Of a stretch of DNA of 64,000 bases, positions 11,781 to 25,800 are shown piece by piece. The notes below the pieces were generated by a model. That model saw nothing but the letters and a program-made list of their open reading frames with translations. It searched no databases and had not been told where the DNA came from. The DNA lies in contig RHPI01002048.1 in assembly GCA_009103225.1 (NCBI GenBank), forward strand, positions 1,042,788 through 1,106,787, in the 5' to 3' direction. Source of the DNA: Chlorokybus atmophyticus. Lineage: Eukaryota > Streptophyta > Chlorokybophyceae > Chlorokybales > Chlorokybaceae. The position numbers and the translations under genes are program-made. How positions within the stretch are numbered: position 1 is the first letter of the stretch; every line of letters begins with the position of its first letter.

Positions 11781-13627
11781 CAGCATGTCCACGCAGCAAC
11801 AGCCTGTTGTGCTCCCACATAGTAACCAGGAGTGCTAGAGACAGAACTCGAAGAGCTGCATGTAGCCGCTGCATGCCTGGTTTAGAACATGCCTTGCACT
11901 GATTAAGAGTTGCCCTTCAAGTGGGATAGCGGTTAGGGCACGCATAAAAAGTTATACACTGTGTAGCCCATTTTGGCCATGCTGTGCGTATCTTGTTTGT
12001 AGTCAATGCATGCTGGCAGTAGTCTTGTCTAGCTTGGCTGCAATCCTGTGTACTGCATGTGCGGAAGTAGATAGACCGGAAGGACCAGAAGTAGACCACC
12101 GTTCCACCAGCTTTGGCGTGTGTTACCTCAAAAGACAAAGGTTCGCGAACATTGAACAACAGCTGAAAGTAGTACAGAAATGCCACACCTATGCAACCAG
12201 TTTCTAAACCGCAATCATGCAGCCCTTGTGCATGCACGGTCTGATTGTTCTTCACTTCACCTGAGGGAACTTGTCTGACATATACCGCCATGTTTGGTGA
12301 ATGTAGCATATTGCACTACCATGTGATGTGGGGCAAGTATAAGCCGACCGTGTGCACAAAAGGTAATATGCTGTAATGCGAGCATGCTTGGTGTGCTGGC
12401 AGTCACAAAACACATTCACCCAAAGATTCACGCATGATACAACTCATCACCGAGCTTTAGCTATGTCCACCTTCTCTGCTATCACAACTAGCCTTCTCGT
12501 CAGTCATACAAGCATGCATGAAGTAATCACCTGCCCATGGCTGTGTACAATCAAGCATAGGCAAAGACAGCAATGTTGTGCATCTCACACTTTTAGTTTG
12601 AAGTGCATCCCTGGACAGTCATCAAATGCCCAAGGTGCGCACGACTGCTGCAGTGATGCATGCACAATCAAATGCGCATCCGCCATGCACAAATATCACC
12701 ATTATGCAAGCACCTCTGCGCAGTGAGAGACAGCAGTTGCACTTGACAAAAGCAATGAAGGATACACGCACACGCATCTGTTCAATGTGTGTTGTCGGTA
12801 GTTCAACGCATCACTAGGCAGTGTCTATGTAATATGAGGGATCAGTTCGGATTGCTTACAGGTCCCACCACCAACCCCAGCCTTTTTTGTAACCACACAT
12901 CACTATGCTCGAATCCACATGGCATGCATAAAGCACTGCGTCACTCAGTCTGGAGGCAGATGCAACAGTGCTGGTTCAGTCACTGCCACTGACCTGCGTT
13001 GCTGAGCCAAAACAGTCCGGCAACAGTCGGCGTCGGCGTCGGCGTCGTTGGCGACTGCGGCGGCGCAGTCGGAGGAGAGGACGTTGAAAGGTAGGTAGAA
13101 AGGTAGGTGATGCGGCTCTGGGCGCTCGCGCAAGCTACGGGGTCCACCACACTCTGCGCTGCGCTGCACCCGCGCCTACGCAGCTCACCGCGCCTCGCCA
13201 CCCACCCTCGCCGCCGCAGGCGAGCGGCTGCTGCCACTGCCTTGGGCCGCTCGCTGACAGGTGCTCGACGAGCTGCATTGCAACAAGATTGCATGCACAA
13301 CTTCATTCTTTTCACCAAACTGTTTCTGATTGCTTGCAAACCATCACGGTGTTCTGGCCTGCAGTTGTTGTGTTTCAGGTATCACTGTCATTTGCAATGC
13401 ACGTGAGCATGCAGGCTACCATGTTGCTCACGCGCATAACCGTGTACCTTTCACTACGTCAGTCTATTGTAACAGTCCTTGTTCTGCTCAATCAAGCCGC
13501 TTGCATGTGCAGGCAAGCTCATGCATACCACCAGCAGGCAAAAGCACACACAACGCTGCTCACTTTTCCTCTTCACAACAAGCAACAACACACTCGTTCG
13601 CATGTGAACCACTGCGCGTGATCAGGT
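11781..13627. other. No gene seen; GC-rich stretch before the Nudix gene
   Basis: No conserved coding sequence was found. The interval 13010-13265 is strongly GC-rich (repeated GGCGTC and GCCGCCGC units). It could be the promoter or an untranslated first exon of the Nudix gene. An acceptor-like ATCAG lies directly before the ATG at 13628, so a 5'-UTR intron is possible. Confidence 0.5.
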
Positions 13628-14884
13628 ATGGGCAGCGTGCTGAGCGTTGCGGGGGAGCTCGGCAAGCCCAGTGACGCGGCGGACATCGGGGGAGATCCCG
13701 GCAAGTATCGCGTGATCAAGGTGGGGTGACGCGCAACCTGTGTGTGTTGCCAAAGACAAAGCATCCATCCATAAGGATACTGTGCTGTTAACATGGACCG
13801 CCCAGGAGGAGACTGTGTACTCGCGCTACATCAAAGTGTACGACCGTGTCGTTGAGGTAACTAGCAGACTGTAGGTATGTCGATGATGTACACACATGTG
13901 CGCGTGTACACGCTTGCGCACGCACGTACGAACCGTGAGACAAGAGTGTGGGTAGTTGCACTTACACTACATGTGCCATGCACAGCAACCCTGGGGTCCT
14001 TCCGGCCATCGCCAGTCCGTCGCCTACGACGTGGTTTCCTCCCGCCACCCTCCCCACCGTTTCGTGGCCGTCTTCCCCTACTGCTCCTCCCGTCGCTCCG
14101 TCACCCTCATACGCGAGTACTGCCAGGGGGCCGACGCGCTTGTGCTCTCGCTGCCGTGCGGGGTGTACGAACCGGGGAGGCATGGGACGCTGGAGGACGC
14201 GGCGGTGGCGGAGTTGTCGGAAGAGGTGAGGAGGGGAGGATGGGTGGGGTGGGGGGTGGGGGGAGTGTGAATGTGGGTGGTTGTGTGTGGCAGGCGCATC
14301 TGAAAGGAGGGAAACTTGTACGGCTGCTGGATCCTTCCCATCCAGGCATTCTCGAGGTGTGTGTGTGTGTGTGCGCATGTGTGTGTCTGTGTGTGCTCGC
14401 GCATGTGTGTGTGCGTACCAGTGTGCGTGTTCACGTTCATGAGACTGCGCATGCGCCTGTGCGCCTGTGCGTGCCTGCTTGCGCAACCGCCACACGAGCG
14501 TAAGAGCGTACGCACCAAGTCACTGCTTTGAGCTATATAAGCTATACGAAGCTGCGTGTTGCTTCATTTCAGGTGAAGTGGTGCAAGAACCGGTTCACAC
14601 CATTCCTGGCAATTGACCCGGAGGTGCAATGCACATCACAACATGTTGGGCTCACTTTTTCGTCAACTGTGCCTCAGACAACACCACAACAACAAATGCC
14701 CGCACTGCTGCGCCAGGATGACGAGGCTCCGGCCGCGCGCGACGGCGAGGAGGGCGGCATGGAGATCGTGGAGGTCCCGCTGTCTGAGCTGCCCGCGCTG
14801 CTGTACGGCGGATCCATGCTGCTGCCCAGCCTCGCTACGTGCACGCTCGCGCTGCACCGACTAGAGGCCATGAAGCTCATCTGA
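13628..14884 (+). CDS. Nudix-family hydrolase (plant NDP-sugar/ADP-ribose type)
   Basis: Five exons (13628-13720, 13806-13856, 13986-14225, 14294-14356, 14573-14884) join in frame to 252 residues. The start MGSVLSVAGELGKPS follows a probable 5' leader. The conserved body runs from YSRYIKVYDRVVE through HRQSVAYDVV, VAVFPY, VTLIREYCQGAD, LSLPCGVYEPG to AELSEEAHLKGG and EVKWCKNRFTPFL. The fold and the VTLIREY strand are those of ADP-ribose/NDP-sugar Nudix pyrophosphatases. The Nudix box at about residues 107-134 is degenerate: the usual REL is AEL and the first Glu is Arg, though the EE pair remains. Catalysis may therefore be altered. A Gln/Thr-rich insert near residues 170-205 sits before the C-terminal helix. 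Intron 4 (14357-14572) starts with a long TG tract. Confidence 0.8.
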
Positions 14885-15217
14885 ACCGATTGTAGTCTGC
14901 ATACTTATTACAACCATATATCTGGACAGCGTAAACCCGCTGTGAGAAGGTGCACACGTATGGACTATGGGGTGGGAGTGGGAGTCTGTGCTGCTGTTGT
15001 TGTCTTGGTTATTACAACACAACAACAGCAAACAAAGTGACTGAGCTACGTGACTGAGCTACGTTGGAGTTGGGCACAAGTGGCCAATGTGGCCACAATC
15101 AGTGTTACCAGAGTACATGTTGTATGCTATACAGTAATACACTGATATGAGAGGGGGTGTACACTATGTCGGTATGTATGGTGTGTATGAACAGTGAGGG
15201 CGACAACATTCAACCAA
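14885..15217. other. Short convergent intergenic region
   Basis: 333 bp separate the stop codons of the Nudix gene (+) and the dynein gene (-), so both 3' ends and their polyadenylation signals must lie here. Nothing else was seen. Confidence 0.6.
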
Positions 15218-18200
15218 CTAGTCGTCTAGTTGCGTGAGCAGCGCCACTCCTCTCTTTATCCAATGCGCCGCCGGCTTATCGCTCGGTATCCTCGTCTCGA
15301 TGACAAAGTTGGTCGAATGTCCCGTCGTGCTCAATATCCCTCTCCTGTCCGACGTCTTATAGACCGGACACTGGTAGTACGGGAACTGCCTGAACTTGGA
15401 GGTCTCGCACGGCACGAGCCACATCGAGGGGAAGGGAACGAAGAGCACCTTGGGGTTGGATTCGGTCAAGACGTGACGGTCGAAGTCCCAACGGGCGCCC
15501 TCGAGGAAGAGGCCGCGGACGAAGATGCCGTCGGGGGGCTTGGAGGAGAGAGAGTCGGAATCGTCCATCACCTGAGGGTGGGGAGGTGTGGTTGGGTGGG
15601 TGCGGGTGCACGCGTGTGCGTGCGCAAACAACTTCCAGTGCTATTGCACGCATGCGCAGTAATGTTGCACCCATGTTAGACATGCCTATCGCACGTGTCC
15701 CTACATGTGCCCGCGCGCACGTGTGTGCAGGCTCATATTTGTAAGCATGCGTGCACGTATGCGTTGTGCATGCTGGTCTGTTTTTGCACAGTTGCTCCAA
15801 CAACGTACCCTGAAGTCAAAGTCGATCATGTCGATGGGGATCTTGTGCTTGCGGGCAAAGTTCTGCTTAGCGCCCGTGAGGAAAGACTGCGTGAAGAAGA
15901 AGCCCGACAGCCAGAACACCACCGGCGGGCCCCTGTCGATCCAATCCTGGAACACCCTAATTCTCTCCAACAGATCTGCATTGAGCAGTATGTTGGGTTA
16001 CACTTTGCGCTGCGTGCGGGTGTGACGTTGCGTGTGGGTATGTGGGTATGTGGTTTACCGTTGATGTAGCTGGCGAGTGGTTTGCGCGACGGGTAGGACT
16101 TGGCTGCCCACATGGCGGGTATCTTCCCGTCGAATAGCGACGTGCCGAGCTGTTCTAGCTCGGCGGACATGACGACGAGTCCCTTGACTGCCTTCTGTAT
16201 GTCCTGCAGCGACGCTCTTATAACAGTTAGGAGCCGGTTGAACCTCCCCAGCTCCTGGCACAGCACCGTGTTCATGCTCTCGAGGTACGTGACGGGGTAC
16301 TTGGCCTGCGTGTCCTCGACGTCGAAGTTGGCGGGGGGGAGACGGGTCAACACGTCCTCGCAGATGCTGGCCAGGATGCTCTCTTTGGAACTGCCGCCAG
16401 CGCCGCCGTGAGCCTGACTCTGAGTGAGGAGAAGGGAGTCTAATAGTAATACCGTCTCGGTGGTGTCCTTGGTGATGTCCGCGTTCTCATGGAAGCCGAA
16501 TACCTGCGCGCGCACGTGTTTGTGTGTGTGTGTGCGCGCGAGCGTGTATGTGTGCATGCGTGCGCGTGGGTGCACGCATGTGCGTGCGTGTTTCCATGCG
16601 CGTGCGCCGCTTGTGTGTGTCTGAGTGTGTGTGCGTGCATGTGTATGTGTGCACGTGCGCGTGCTCATGTGCCTGTGTGTGCGCGCGTGTACACACCTCG
16701 GGCCGCGCCGTGGGGCCGGGTAGCTTCTTAATGAAGTCTAGGTAGTGGTCGTACTTCCCATCGGGCGGGAGTCGGTACGCCCCGCTCTCAGACAGCGCGT
16801 ATGTGGGCACGCGATGCATCTCCTCGCTGTAGATGCCCTCAAGGATGGTCGCCAGCGTGCGTCGGTCGTGGTCGTCCGTCACGCGGCCGCCGTAGTTGCA
16901 CTCGCCCGTCAAGTAACGGAGAGCCTTGTAAGGAATGTCCTCGGGGTACTCGTCCAAGAACATCTGAAGCTGACGCACGCTGATGCGAAGATCGCTCTCG
17001 TTGAACTCGTAAGGGACGTTCCAACCCAACGGGCCGTACTTTCTCCTCTCCTGCGGGCAATGCATGTGTGAGAGCTGGGCCGAGAAACACACACACATAC
17101 CCGCACCCACACCCGGACACATACACACACGCACTCGCACTGGCACACTCGCACACTCGCACACACACACAGAAGCTCACGCACTCACGCACGCCCACGC
17201 CCACGCCCACGCGCACACATGAGCACGCGAGCACACGCTCACACGCGCACGGACCCACGTGACCGACAACAACAACATCAACAACCCAACCCTCACTTGT
17301 ACAGAAGCGTGGAAGAAGCACAGTCCATACAGCATCCGTCTAAACTCCTTCCCCTTGGTGCACGCGTTGAAGAACGTGGTATCCGATATGGGATCCGACA
17401 GGTACGACCCCGTGAGGTTTGCTCTGAGTCCCTTGGGCGGCTCGTTGGTCATCTTGACGCCGTTCTGGAGGATGGAGACCGGGAACTGGGCGGAAGGGTA
17501 GCTCGTGAGCCAGAGACGGAAGGAGGTGTGGGCCTTGTCGGGAGTGATGTCGGACTCGCAGATGCGCTCGAGAGTGGGCATCCAGCTACCGGCCAGGTGA
17601 CAGTTTTGGAGAACGACCCAGAAACCCTCGGAGACGGCCTGTAGATAAGCACGAGATTGAGCACATGTGTGTGACAAACACGCACCCATGCATGCTCACT
17701 CACACACACACGTGCATACGTGCGCGCGTATGTGTGACACCTACCCACTTGTCCACCCACGCACACACACAGATGCGCGCACACGTGTGTGTGTCACCCA
17801 CCCACTCACGCACACGCACGCATGTGCGCGCGTGCTTGTATGGACGCGCATGTTCAAACCCGTGCGTGCACGCATGCATCACACAAATACTGCCATAACC
17901 AACCCCAATCCACCTGCGCAATATACTTGGCCGCGATCGGTCCCTGCCCCTGTCCCAGCGACACCGTCTCTATCCTCACCCCCCTATCCGCCGCGAACTT
18001 GAGCAGCGCCGTCGTGGGGTCCGACCCGGGCGACAGCACGAAGACGAGGGGGGCCGTCGGGGACGAGTCCGCGTAACAGGACTCGAGACTCAGGGGAGGA
18101 GGCTCCGTGAACTTGGAACCCATGCTGTCGGAGACGTAGCGGAGGATCGCGGGGACGAGCTTGTCGGGACGCAGGGCGCGGAGGACCAACATGCGCTGTG

Positions 18201-20600
18201 TGTTGGCAGGCCATATCAGCGTGTGTGGGTGGGTGGGTGCGTGTGAATGTGTGGGTCTGGTGTGCTTATGTGTGTGCGGGTGGATGTCTCTGCGTGTGTT
18301 CGTTCGTGCACGCACGTGTGTGCTCAAGGGCGCGTCCGCGTATGCCTCTGTGTGTGTTCGTGCGTGCGTGCGTGCGCATATGTGGCGCACGTATAAGTGT
18401 GTCAGCCCCTATGCATGGTACAAAGCGTCACAACTCGTCTTACCTGAAACGGTGTGAGTTTCGTATCCCATTCTCCCGGCATCGCCTCCTGTCCCGGATC
18501 CCCGCTATCGTAAATCACCTTCCACGCCTCGAGCGCGTCGGCGACGCTCCTCTCCAGACCCGCGAACGCGCTCCCGCTTCCGCCCCCGCCGCCCAGCTTG
18601 TTCAGGCGGTACAGCTCGCCCCACATGCGGTCGTTCAACCAGGAGGCGTCGGGTTTAGGGGGAGGGTCCTCGAGGGCGATACCGCCTGCGGAGAGAGAGG
18701 GAGAGTATGTGCTAATGTGTTAGCGTCATGCAACCGTGTCTTTGATGTGGGTGTGTGTGTACACATATTGACATGGGTAGCCAGCTGCATATGATTGTAC
18801 GTGCATAGACACATTGACACACGTGTATGCGAATACACACGTATGTGTATCTGTGTCCGTACGCACGTGTGTGCATGTGCGTCTTGTGTATACACAGACA
18901 CAACGACACGTACACACGCTTGTGTATGTGTCTCTCGCGCTTCCGACAACATGTAAGCGGTGAGTACAAGTTGGTCCTCTGTTCGTATGCTGTATGTATG
19001 CATGCATGCATGCACGCAAGATTATATACATGTAAAATGTACGTGTGTACGTATGTGTAGTATGTATGGATATGTGTGTGCTAGTTGCTTACCTGTGAGC
19101 AGGAACCTGAACTCCGCCGGATCCAGCTCTCCCCTATCTTCCTGCAACCTCGTCGCCACCAGGAACGCGAACAGCGCCTTATCTTTCTCGAACAAGCTCC
19201 TGCACACGTTCCTATACAGCGCGTACGTGAAGTGTCCATTCAGACTCGCCAGTCTCTGCTCCAGCTCCTCGCTGGCCTCGCTGTTCGCGATCGCCTTCAG
19301 GTACAGGTCGATGAACCAGGCGAGGGAGTACTGGTACATCGGCTCGATGTTGCCGAGGTCCTGCACGCAGAAGAAGAGGGTCGCGGCGTGACGGGCGACG
19401 GGAGAGTAGCCGGCGCGGGCGGTGTCGATCTTGGCCTCGGTGACCTCAGCGACCTGACACAGGCAGGAAAGTGGAAGGAGTTAAGGAGCGTGGTTGGACT
19501 GCATATGTACATATGCGCGCGTACGTGTGTATGTGGGTGGTGTGTGTGCATGTTATGTTGTGCGGGGATTCATCCAGCCTCAATTCCAAAATCAACTTGT
19601 TTCATCAGTCTGACCTTTTGCTTCTCGTTGATCTCGTCAGACAACACCTTAGACGCCGACAGCACCTGAACAGCCAAATAAATCAGACCAGTTTCTACCA
19701 CCCGTCCTCGCACTGTGGTGTCCATCGTGTGCACAACAACAACACCACCAACAACAGACATCCAACACACCTGTATCCCCTTCTCGTCCTCCAGTATATT
19801 CCCCTCCGCGCTCAGCACCTCCAGTATCTTATCCTCAATCTCCTGCAGCTGCTTCTTGTTCTCCGCCCCTTGCAGTATCAATTGATTCTTCTCCTCCTCC
19901 AGCTCCGGCCTCTCCTTCGCCACCACGATCCCCAGCAGCTGGTCCTGCAACCCCTCGGGGGTGATCATGAAGTTGAGGAGGGTCACCTTGGTGGAGAGCT
20001 CGGGGGTGTAGTGGGGGTTGCGGAGCTTCGTGGTGATGTAGAGACGGAAAGAGGAGTTGTACTCGATGACGGAGTCGCCGAGTTTAAGACAGAGGGCGCC
20101 ACCCTGCGTGACACACATGCGACCCTGTGAGCCACGTGAAGAACTGACAGTCGTGCGTGCGTGCGTGCGTGCTTTGGGACACAACTACATAATGCAAGAG
20201 TTGGGGGCATGGGTGATGCATAAGCACACACGCAAGTGCATAAGCTTTCATGTGAAGTGAAACACATGCCTGTTTGAACGTTTGTCTCAGCAGTAGCGGT
20301 TCCAGCGCCGGATCTATCTCCTCCCCTACATTCTCCAGTATGGCCGGTCTCCCCAGTTGCACGGCCGTCTCCAGCTTCCTCAGCAGATCGGAGTCCGACG
20401 GTTTCACGACCACGAGGCCGTTCCCTCCCCTCCCTTCCATGTTCTTGATCCACTTGGACGCCTGGCCCTGGGGGTCGATCATCAACGGCCAGCGACGCGC
20501 CTTGGAGATGATGATGCCGTTGTCGATGGAACAGGAGTCCTTGGGGAGACCGGCGATGGTCCAGGCGCGGACCTTCACGGGGTCGGCCAACACGCCTGCG
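15218..20600 (-). other. Dynein AAA5, AAA6 and C-terminal domain
   Basis: AAA5 begins near 20595 ([39 protein letters not shown]) and continues through exon about 19771-20105 with the conserved [23 protein letters not shown]6 includes [17 protein letters not shown] and [19 protein letters not shown]. The final exons carry [40 protein letters not shown] and the ending described for the gene. The C-terminal domain is full length. Confidence 0.88.
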
Positions 20601-22839
20601 GGGGACACAAGAGTGGTCAAGGATATGACGTTGTCTTCTTCGAGGTCGTAGCGTGTGTGTTAAGCAGTATTCAAAGTTCCGTCATCAGGTTAGCAGCTAG
20701 AATAGGAAATAGCGTTCTGGATGTGTATGTGTAAGTTTGTATCTGAACTTGTTGTCTGTTGGTTGCTGAGGTTACCATGACACATCCTCCCCTCCCCCCC
20801 ACTAGACTGAAAACATGCGAAATTGTAACAACTGCATCGCCTGCGGAGGCTGCACCTTTGTGTGGGTGTGTGCGCACGTGCATGCGCGTGTGTGCGTTGC
20901 TATGTATTGTGCATGATAACCATCCACCATCACTGACCTGCCAAGCTGAACTCCTCCGAGCACGGCAGTTTCCTTTCCTTACACACACTCGCCCATCCTT
21001 TGACACAACTCTCTCTATAGCTCGGCGTGTACGCTCCCAGGTACGCGACCACTCCCGCACTCAGCAACACATCTCCCGTCAGTCTGTCGTACAGCGCGCC
21101 GTAGTACTCCGCGGCCGCGGTCCAGCGCTTCTTCTCGCCGCCCAGACCGCCGATCAACTTGGTAGCGCGCTCGATCTTCTTGGCGCAAAGGTCCACGTCG
21201 CGCTCGAGAGACTCCTTCTTGGATTGGGTGGAACGGAGCTGGGAGTCCAACTCGGCGAGCTTGTCTTCGACCTGGGCACGACGATGTGGGTGTTGAATCA
21301 TGTGCACTCGCAAACGCACGTGTGCACATGCACACACGCATACACTGACCATACATCCACACACGCATACACACGCACACGCACACAGACACGATTGTGC
21401 ATGAATGCCCACCAACGCACGCACGCATGCATGCAGACGCGTACACATACTCATCAACACCCACCCACCCATGCACGCAACACGCACATACGCACACGCA
21501 CATGCACAATACTGTCTCATCATGTATGTTGTACCTTCTTCAGGTCCGCTTGCTTGGCTCGCAGGTTGGCCATGACGGTGCTGTACTCCGCCTCAGCCTC
21601 GGCGAGAGCCTCCCTCTTGGGTGCGACAACCTTGGCCACTCTATCATACGCCTCCATCGCACGCACCTACCAACAACAACCCCCCATCACCAAACTGCAC
21701 ACACACATCAAACCAACACCTGCCACATGCACACAGTCATTACCCAGCAGCAGAGTCCGTATGCAGCCTTTGAAGCCTGCAATATCTTATCCGGGTTCAT
21801 GTCCGGGTTGGCGATATACGGCTTGATCTTCAGTATAATCGGCGGTGCGATGTTATCCTTATCATACTCCTTGAGTGCTTTGAGAAAATCCGAGTCCGAT
21901 ATCATCTTCTTGCTGGACTCCCAGTAGTCCTCCACCATCTTGCCGGAGCCTCCCGGGTCCTTGATGCGCGTGGGTTTGATGTTCTTCATGATGCAGACGG
22001 CCTCCATCACGAGCTTCACGCCGCCGGGAGGAGACTTCATGCCCTTGAGCTCGGTGATGTCGTTCTTGGAGAGAGTGTCTAAGGCCTTGAGAGCTGCCTG
22101 GAGCATAGGCATGGCCTCTGCTAGCTCAGCCTCAGTCTCATCCCTGTACACGTACGCACACACGTGGGTGTCTCAACAACCACAACCTGTATGCCAACAA
22201 CTCTCAGACCAAACCACTCACTTGATGGCTTTTGCGCTTGCTGCTTTCTTGGACGCTATATCCTCCTCTCCCTTGACGACGGCCCGTACCTTGTTGGCCT
22301 CTCTCGTCTCGTTGTCTATCACCACAAGGAGCTCCTGGACGTCCTTCTGACTAGCGATCAGCTTCGGCTTCAGCTCCTCTAACTCGACCTGCATTGTGCC
22401 GACGGAACCCTCCGCGCCCAACAATTGCGCCAAACCAACCTGTGGAGGAGACACGCGTCGTGACAGCGTGTCCACATTGTGGGTGTGTTGGTAATGTTGT
22501 GTCATTAGTTACCTGGTAGCGGCGTTTGAGTTGGCTGATCTCGTCTTGTTTCTGTTTCAACAGGGACTTGAATGTGGCGATGAGCTCGAGGTAGCTCGTG
22601 GGCGTCACGTAGCAGTGACGATGCAGCTGCTGGAGAAACGACTGGAAGAAGGGAGGAAAGATTTCAAGCATGTGTTGGTATGTAAGCATGTGATCAACGA
22701 AGGCCATATATGCGTACATTGGAAAGGTCTTGCACGCTCGTGTGGAAGTGCACCGACACGTCCACAAGATCCGACTTAAACTTCTCCTCCACATTGACCT
22801 AAGTAAACACATATTGTTATTGCTGTTGCTGTTCTTACT

Positions 22840-22895
<56 letters not shown>

Positions 22896-25800
22896 GCTGG
22901 TGTTGTTGTTGTTATTGTTGTTGTTGTTGTTGTTGGTGGTGGTGGTGTTGGTGTCGGTGATGGTGATGGTGATGGTGGTGGTGGTGTTATTGTTGCTATT
23001 GTGTCGACCTTGTTCTCACCTCTTCCAGGAACCGTTGCGCGACGGACTTGAGTGCGTCCGTCGGCCACGCCGAGAACCAGTCGATGGTGCAGCAGTTGAC
23101 GAGGGACGGGAACTTGCGCAGGCGGTCGCGGAACGACGCGCCGATCGGACTCAGGGCCAGGGCGATCTTGAGGTTCTTGCGCACCTCGTCCGTGAAGAAG
23201 GCAAAGATGTCTGCGGCACAGAGGGGGGTTGGTTTCAGAGGTTGTTTGCATAACTCAGCACCATTGCCTTGCGCCCTGCACGCGCTTACGCATGCACGCA
23301 CGCACGCACGCACGCATATACACATACGCGTGTACACACCCACACGCATGCACGAACAGACCGGCGTCTGTTGCTGACACCATGCCAACAATCATGACGC
23401 AAGTTTACAACAATCACGACAATCACTTGTTGTTGATGTCAACTGTGTCACCTGCTCTGCTTCCATCTCTGTTCGCCTTCTTCGCCCTCGCCCTAATATT
23501 CTCGCATATCATCCCCGTATCCCCGGAATCGAACAGGTTCGGCACCGTCCCCGTGTTGAGCAGGGAGTTGACGTCCTCGACGAACCCCTCGTTCTTCATC
23601 TGGCCGTCCGAGAACAGGAACATCGTCGGCTTGTCCGCCTCGCCCGCGCGACGGAGCACCTTGCGGAGGTCGTCGCGCCACTCGGACATGCCGTAGTTCT
23701 TGGTAATCTCGACCTGGGGTGTACATGTATAAGTTTATACGTGTGCGTGTGCGTGCGTGCATGCGTGCGTGAGTGTGTGTACAAACACTCGTATACAGAT
23801 GCATGTATCTGTATCTGTATCTGTATCTATATCTGTATCTGTATACGCAGATACAGATACAAATATAGACGTAGATAGAACTATAGACACAGATGCAGAT
23901 GCACATACAGATATGTGTTTTTGTATCTGTATCTGTAGCTGTCGCTGTATATGTACGTGTATCTGTACACGTATGCGTGCATATACATGTACACATATAT
24001 CCCACCTGGAAGACTTCAAATCCCTCGATGAACGCCGCCAGCTTCGCGAGCGACTGTCTCCCCGACCCTCCCACTCCCACCAGCAGCACATTCCCCCCCG
24101 GATGTTTCACGACTCGGCATATCCTCGACACGTGCTGTATGGCGAACAGGAACAGCACGAGGTTCATCGGTTTGTTGGTCGTGGCGTTGAAGTCCTCCAA
24201 GTACCCCTCCATGACGGACACCAGACGGGTCTCGTCGGTCACCTCGTCGTATTGAGAGGGTTCGGCACCCGGGATCATGTAGTCGCCAGCCATGAGGTAC
24301 TTGAGAGCCTCGGAGGGCTTGATGTCACCTGTGTGGGTGTGGGTGTGAGTGGGTGTGGGTGGGAGTGTGTGCTTGCGTGCGTGCATGTGTACAAGTGTCT
24401 CTTACCTTTGCCTCCGAGGCCTGCGAAGACCTTGCCGAAGCGCTCCTTGAAGTGCTTCTCTGTCATGGTGGAGATGAGGGAGCAGAACCAGGCGCGGTCC
24501 TCGTCGTTGATGAGGCGGTCGTGGAACACGCGGAGGCACTCGTGGGCCCAGAGACGGACGATCTTGAGAGGGTCTTCGACCGTCTTGGGGGCGTACTGAA
24601 TGCCCAGAAACACCTGGCCAGAGGGACAATATGTATAAGTTAGATGCCCAATGGGATCAAGCATCTGCTGTGCGTATGTGTGAATATGTGCGTGCGTGTG
24701 CAGCTTGGCATGTGTGTCCGCACACGCATGTACATGTACACGTACTGCATATTTGCGTTGTGTTTGCTTATACGCACACATGCTTGCATGTGTCTCTCTC
24801 TATGTATTGTCACACATATCATCACAAGGAATGCTAATGCATTGCCATGTTGTGCATGTGTGTGATGACATACACGCACACGCACACGCACACACCTTAG
24901 CGACGTCCCGCAGGTTGTACGTATAATGGCTCTTGCTCGGCGTTGGCAGCAGCTGCGCCTCCACCGTCTGGTATATCTCGATGGTCGCCGCGACCATGGG
25001 TCCCCTGAGTCGGCTGACGTCGGGGCCGTACCCCGCGCCCCGCATCCACCAGTCCACCAGAGACGTGAAGATGCGCGTCATGGTCTCGGAACCGAAGGCG
25101 GCGACGGACACCGCGCAGAAGTGGCGGAGGTACCTGGTGGGTGATGATGGTGTGTTACGTGGGCACAAGTTGTGTAGGTGTGTGTAGGTGTGTGTGTGTG
25201 CGTGTGCGCATGCGCGCGTGTGCGTGTTCATGTGCGTGTCCGCGTATATGTGCATGTGTGTGTGCGTGTGTGCGTACAACTGCGTGGGCGTGTGCGCGCA
25301 TGTGCATGCGTGTGCATATATCATCACGACTGTGTGTCTGTGTGTACGCAGACGCATGCGCTTGTGTCTTTGTGCAGTACATACACATGCGCACGTACAC
25401 ATGCACGTGCACGTGCGAGTGTGGTCTGTCGCACGCACGCACACGCACACCGTACCTATTGGTCACATCGTTCCTTCCTCCTCCCGGCGGCCCCATCGCC
25501 GCCACGAACTGCACATCATCCAGCGTCCTGAACGTCAACTCCTTCCTATCATACCACCCGTGATGATCCATGGCCTGTCTCAACAACTCGATCGGCGGCT
25601 GCGCCCCGTACTTCTCCGGCGCCGGCATGTTGAGATCATCCACAAGCACCACCATCTTCTTGCCGCCGGGAGGGCCGTACACTCCTTTTCTCCTTTTATC
25701 GAGCTTGGAGTCGATGATGTCCTGAGTCTGATTCGCACTCGTCTGAGCCGAGAAGTTGAAGAACGTGCTCGTGTACGTGTCGGCGCTGAGTCGGTTGAGG

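Noticed and set aside
11603-11902. 99-codon plus-strand frame starting MWSARSK
   Set aside because: Wrong frame over the last Kazal exon; the spliced frame gives the conserved WCGLREARC sequence.
13877-14503. 208-codon plus-strand frame over the Nudix gene
   Set aside because: Out of frame with the conserved Nudix exons and driven by TG-rich intron sequence.
22730-23253. Long Leu/Cys- or Thr-rich frames on both strands
   Set aside because: Opened by the (TTG)n array in a dynein intron.
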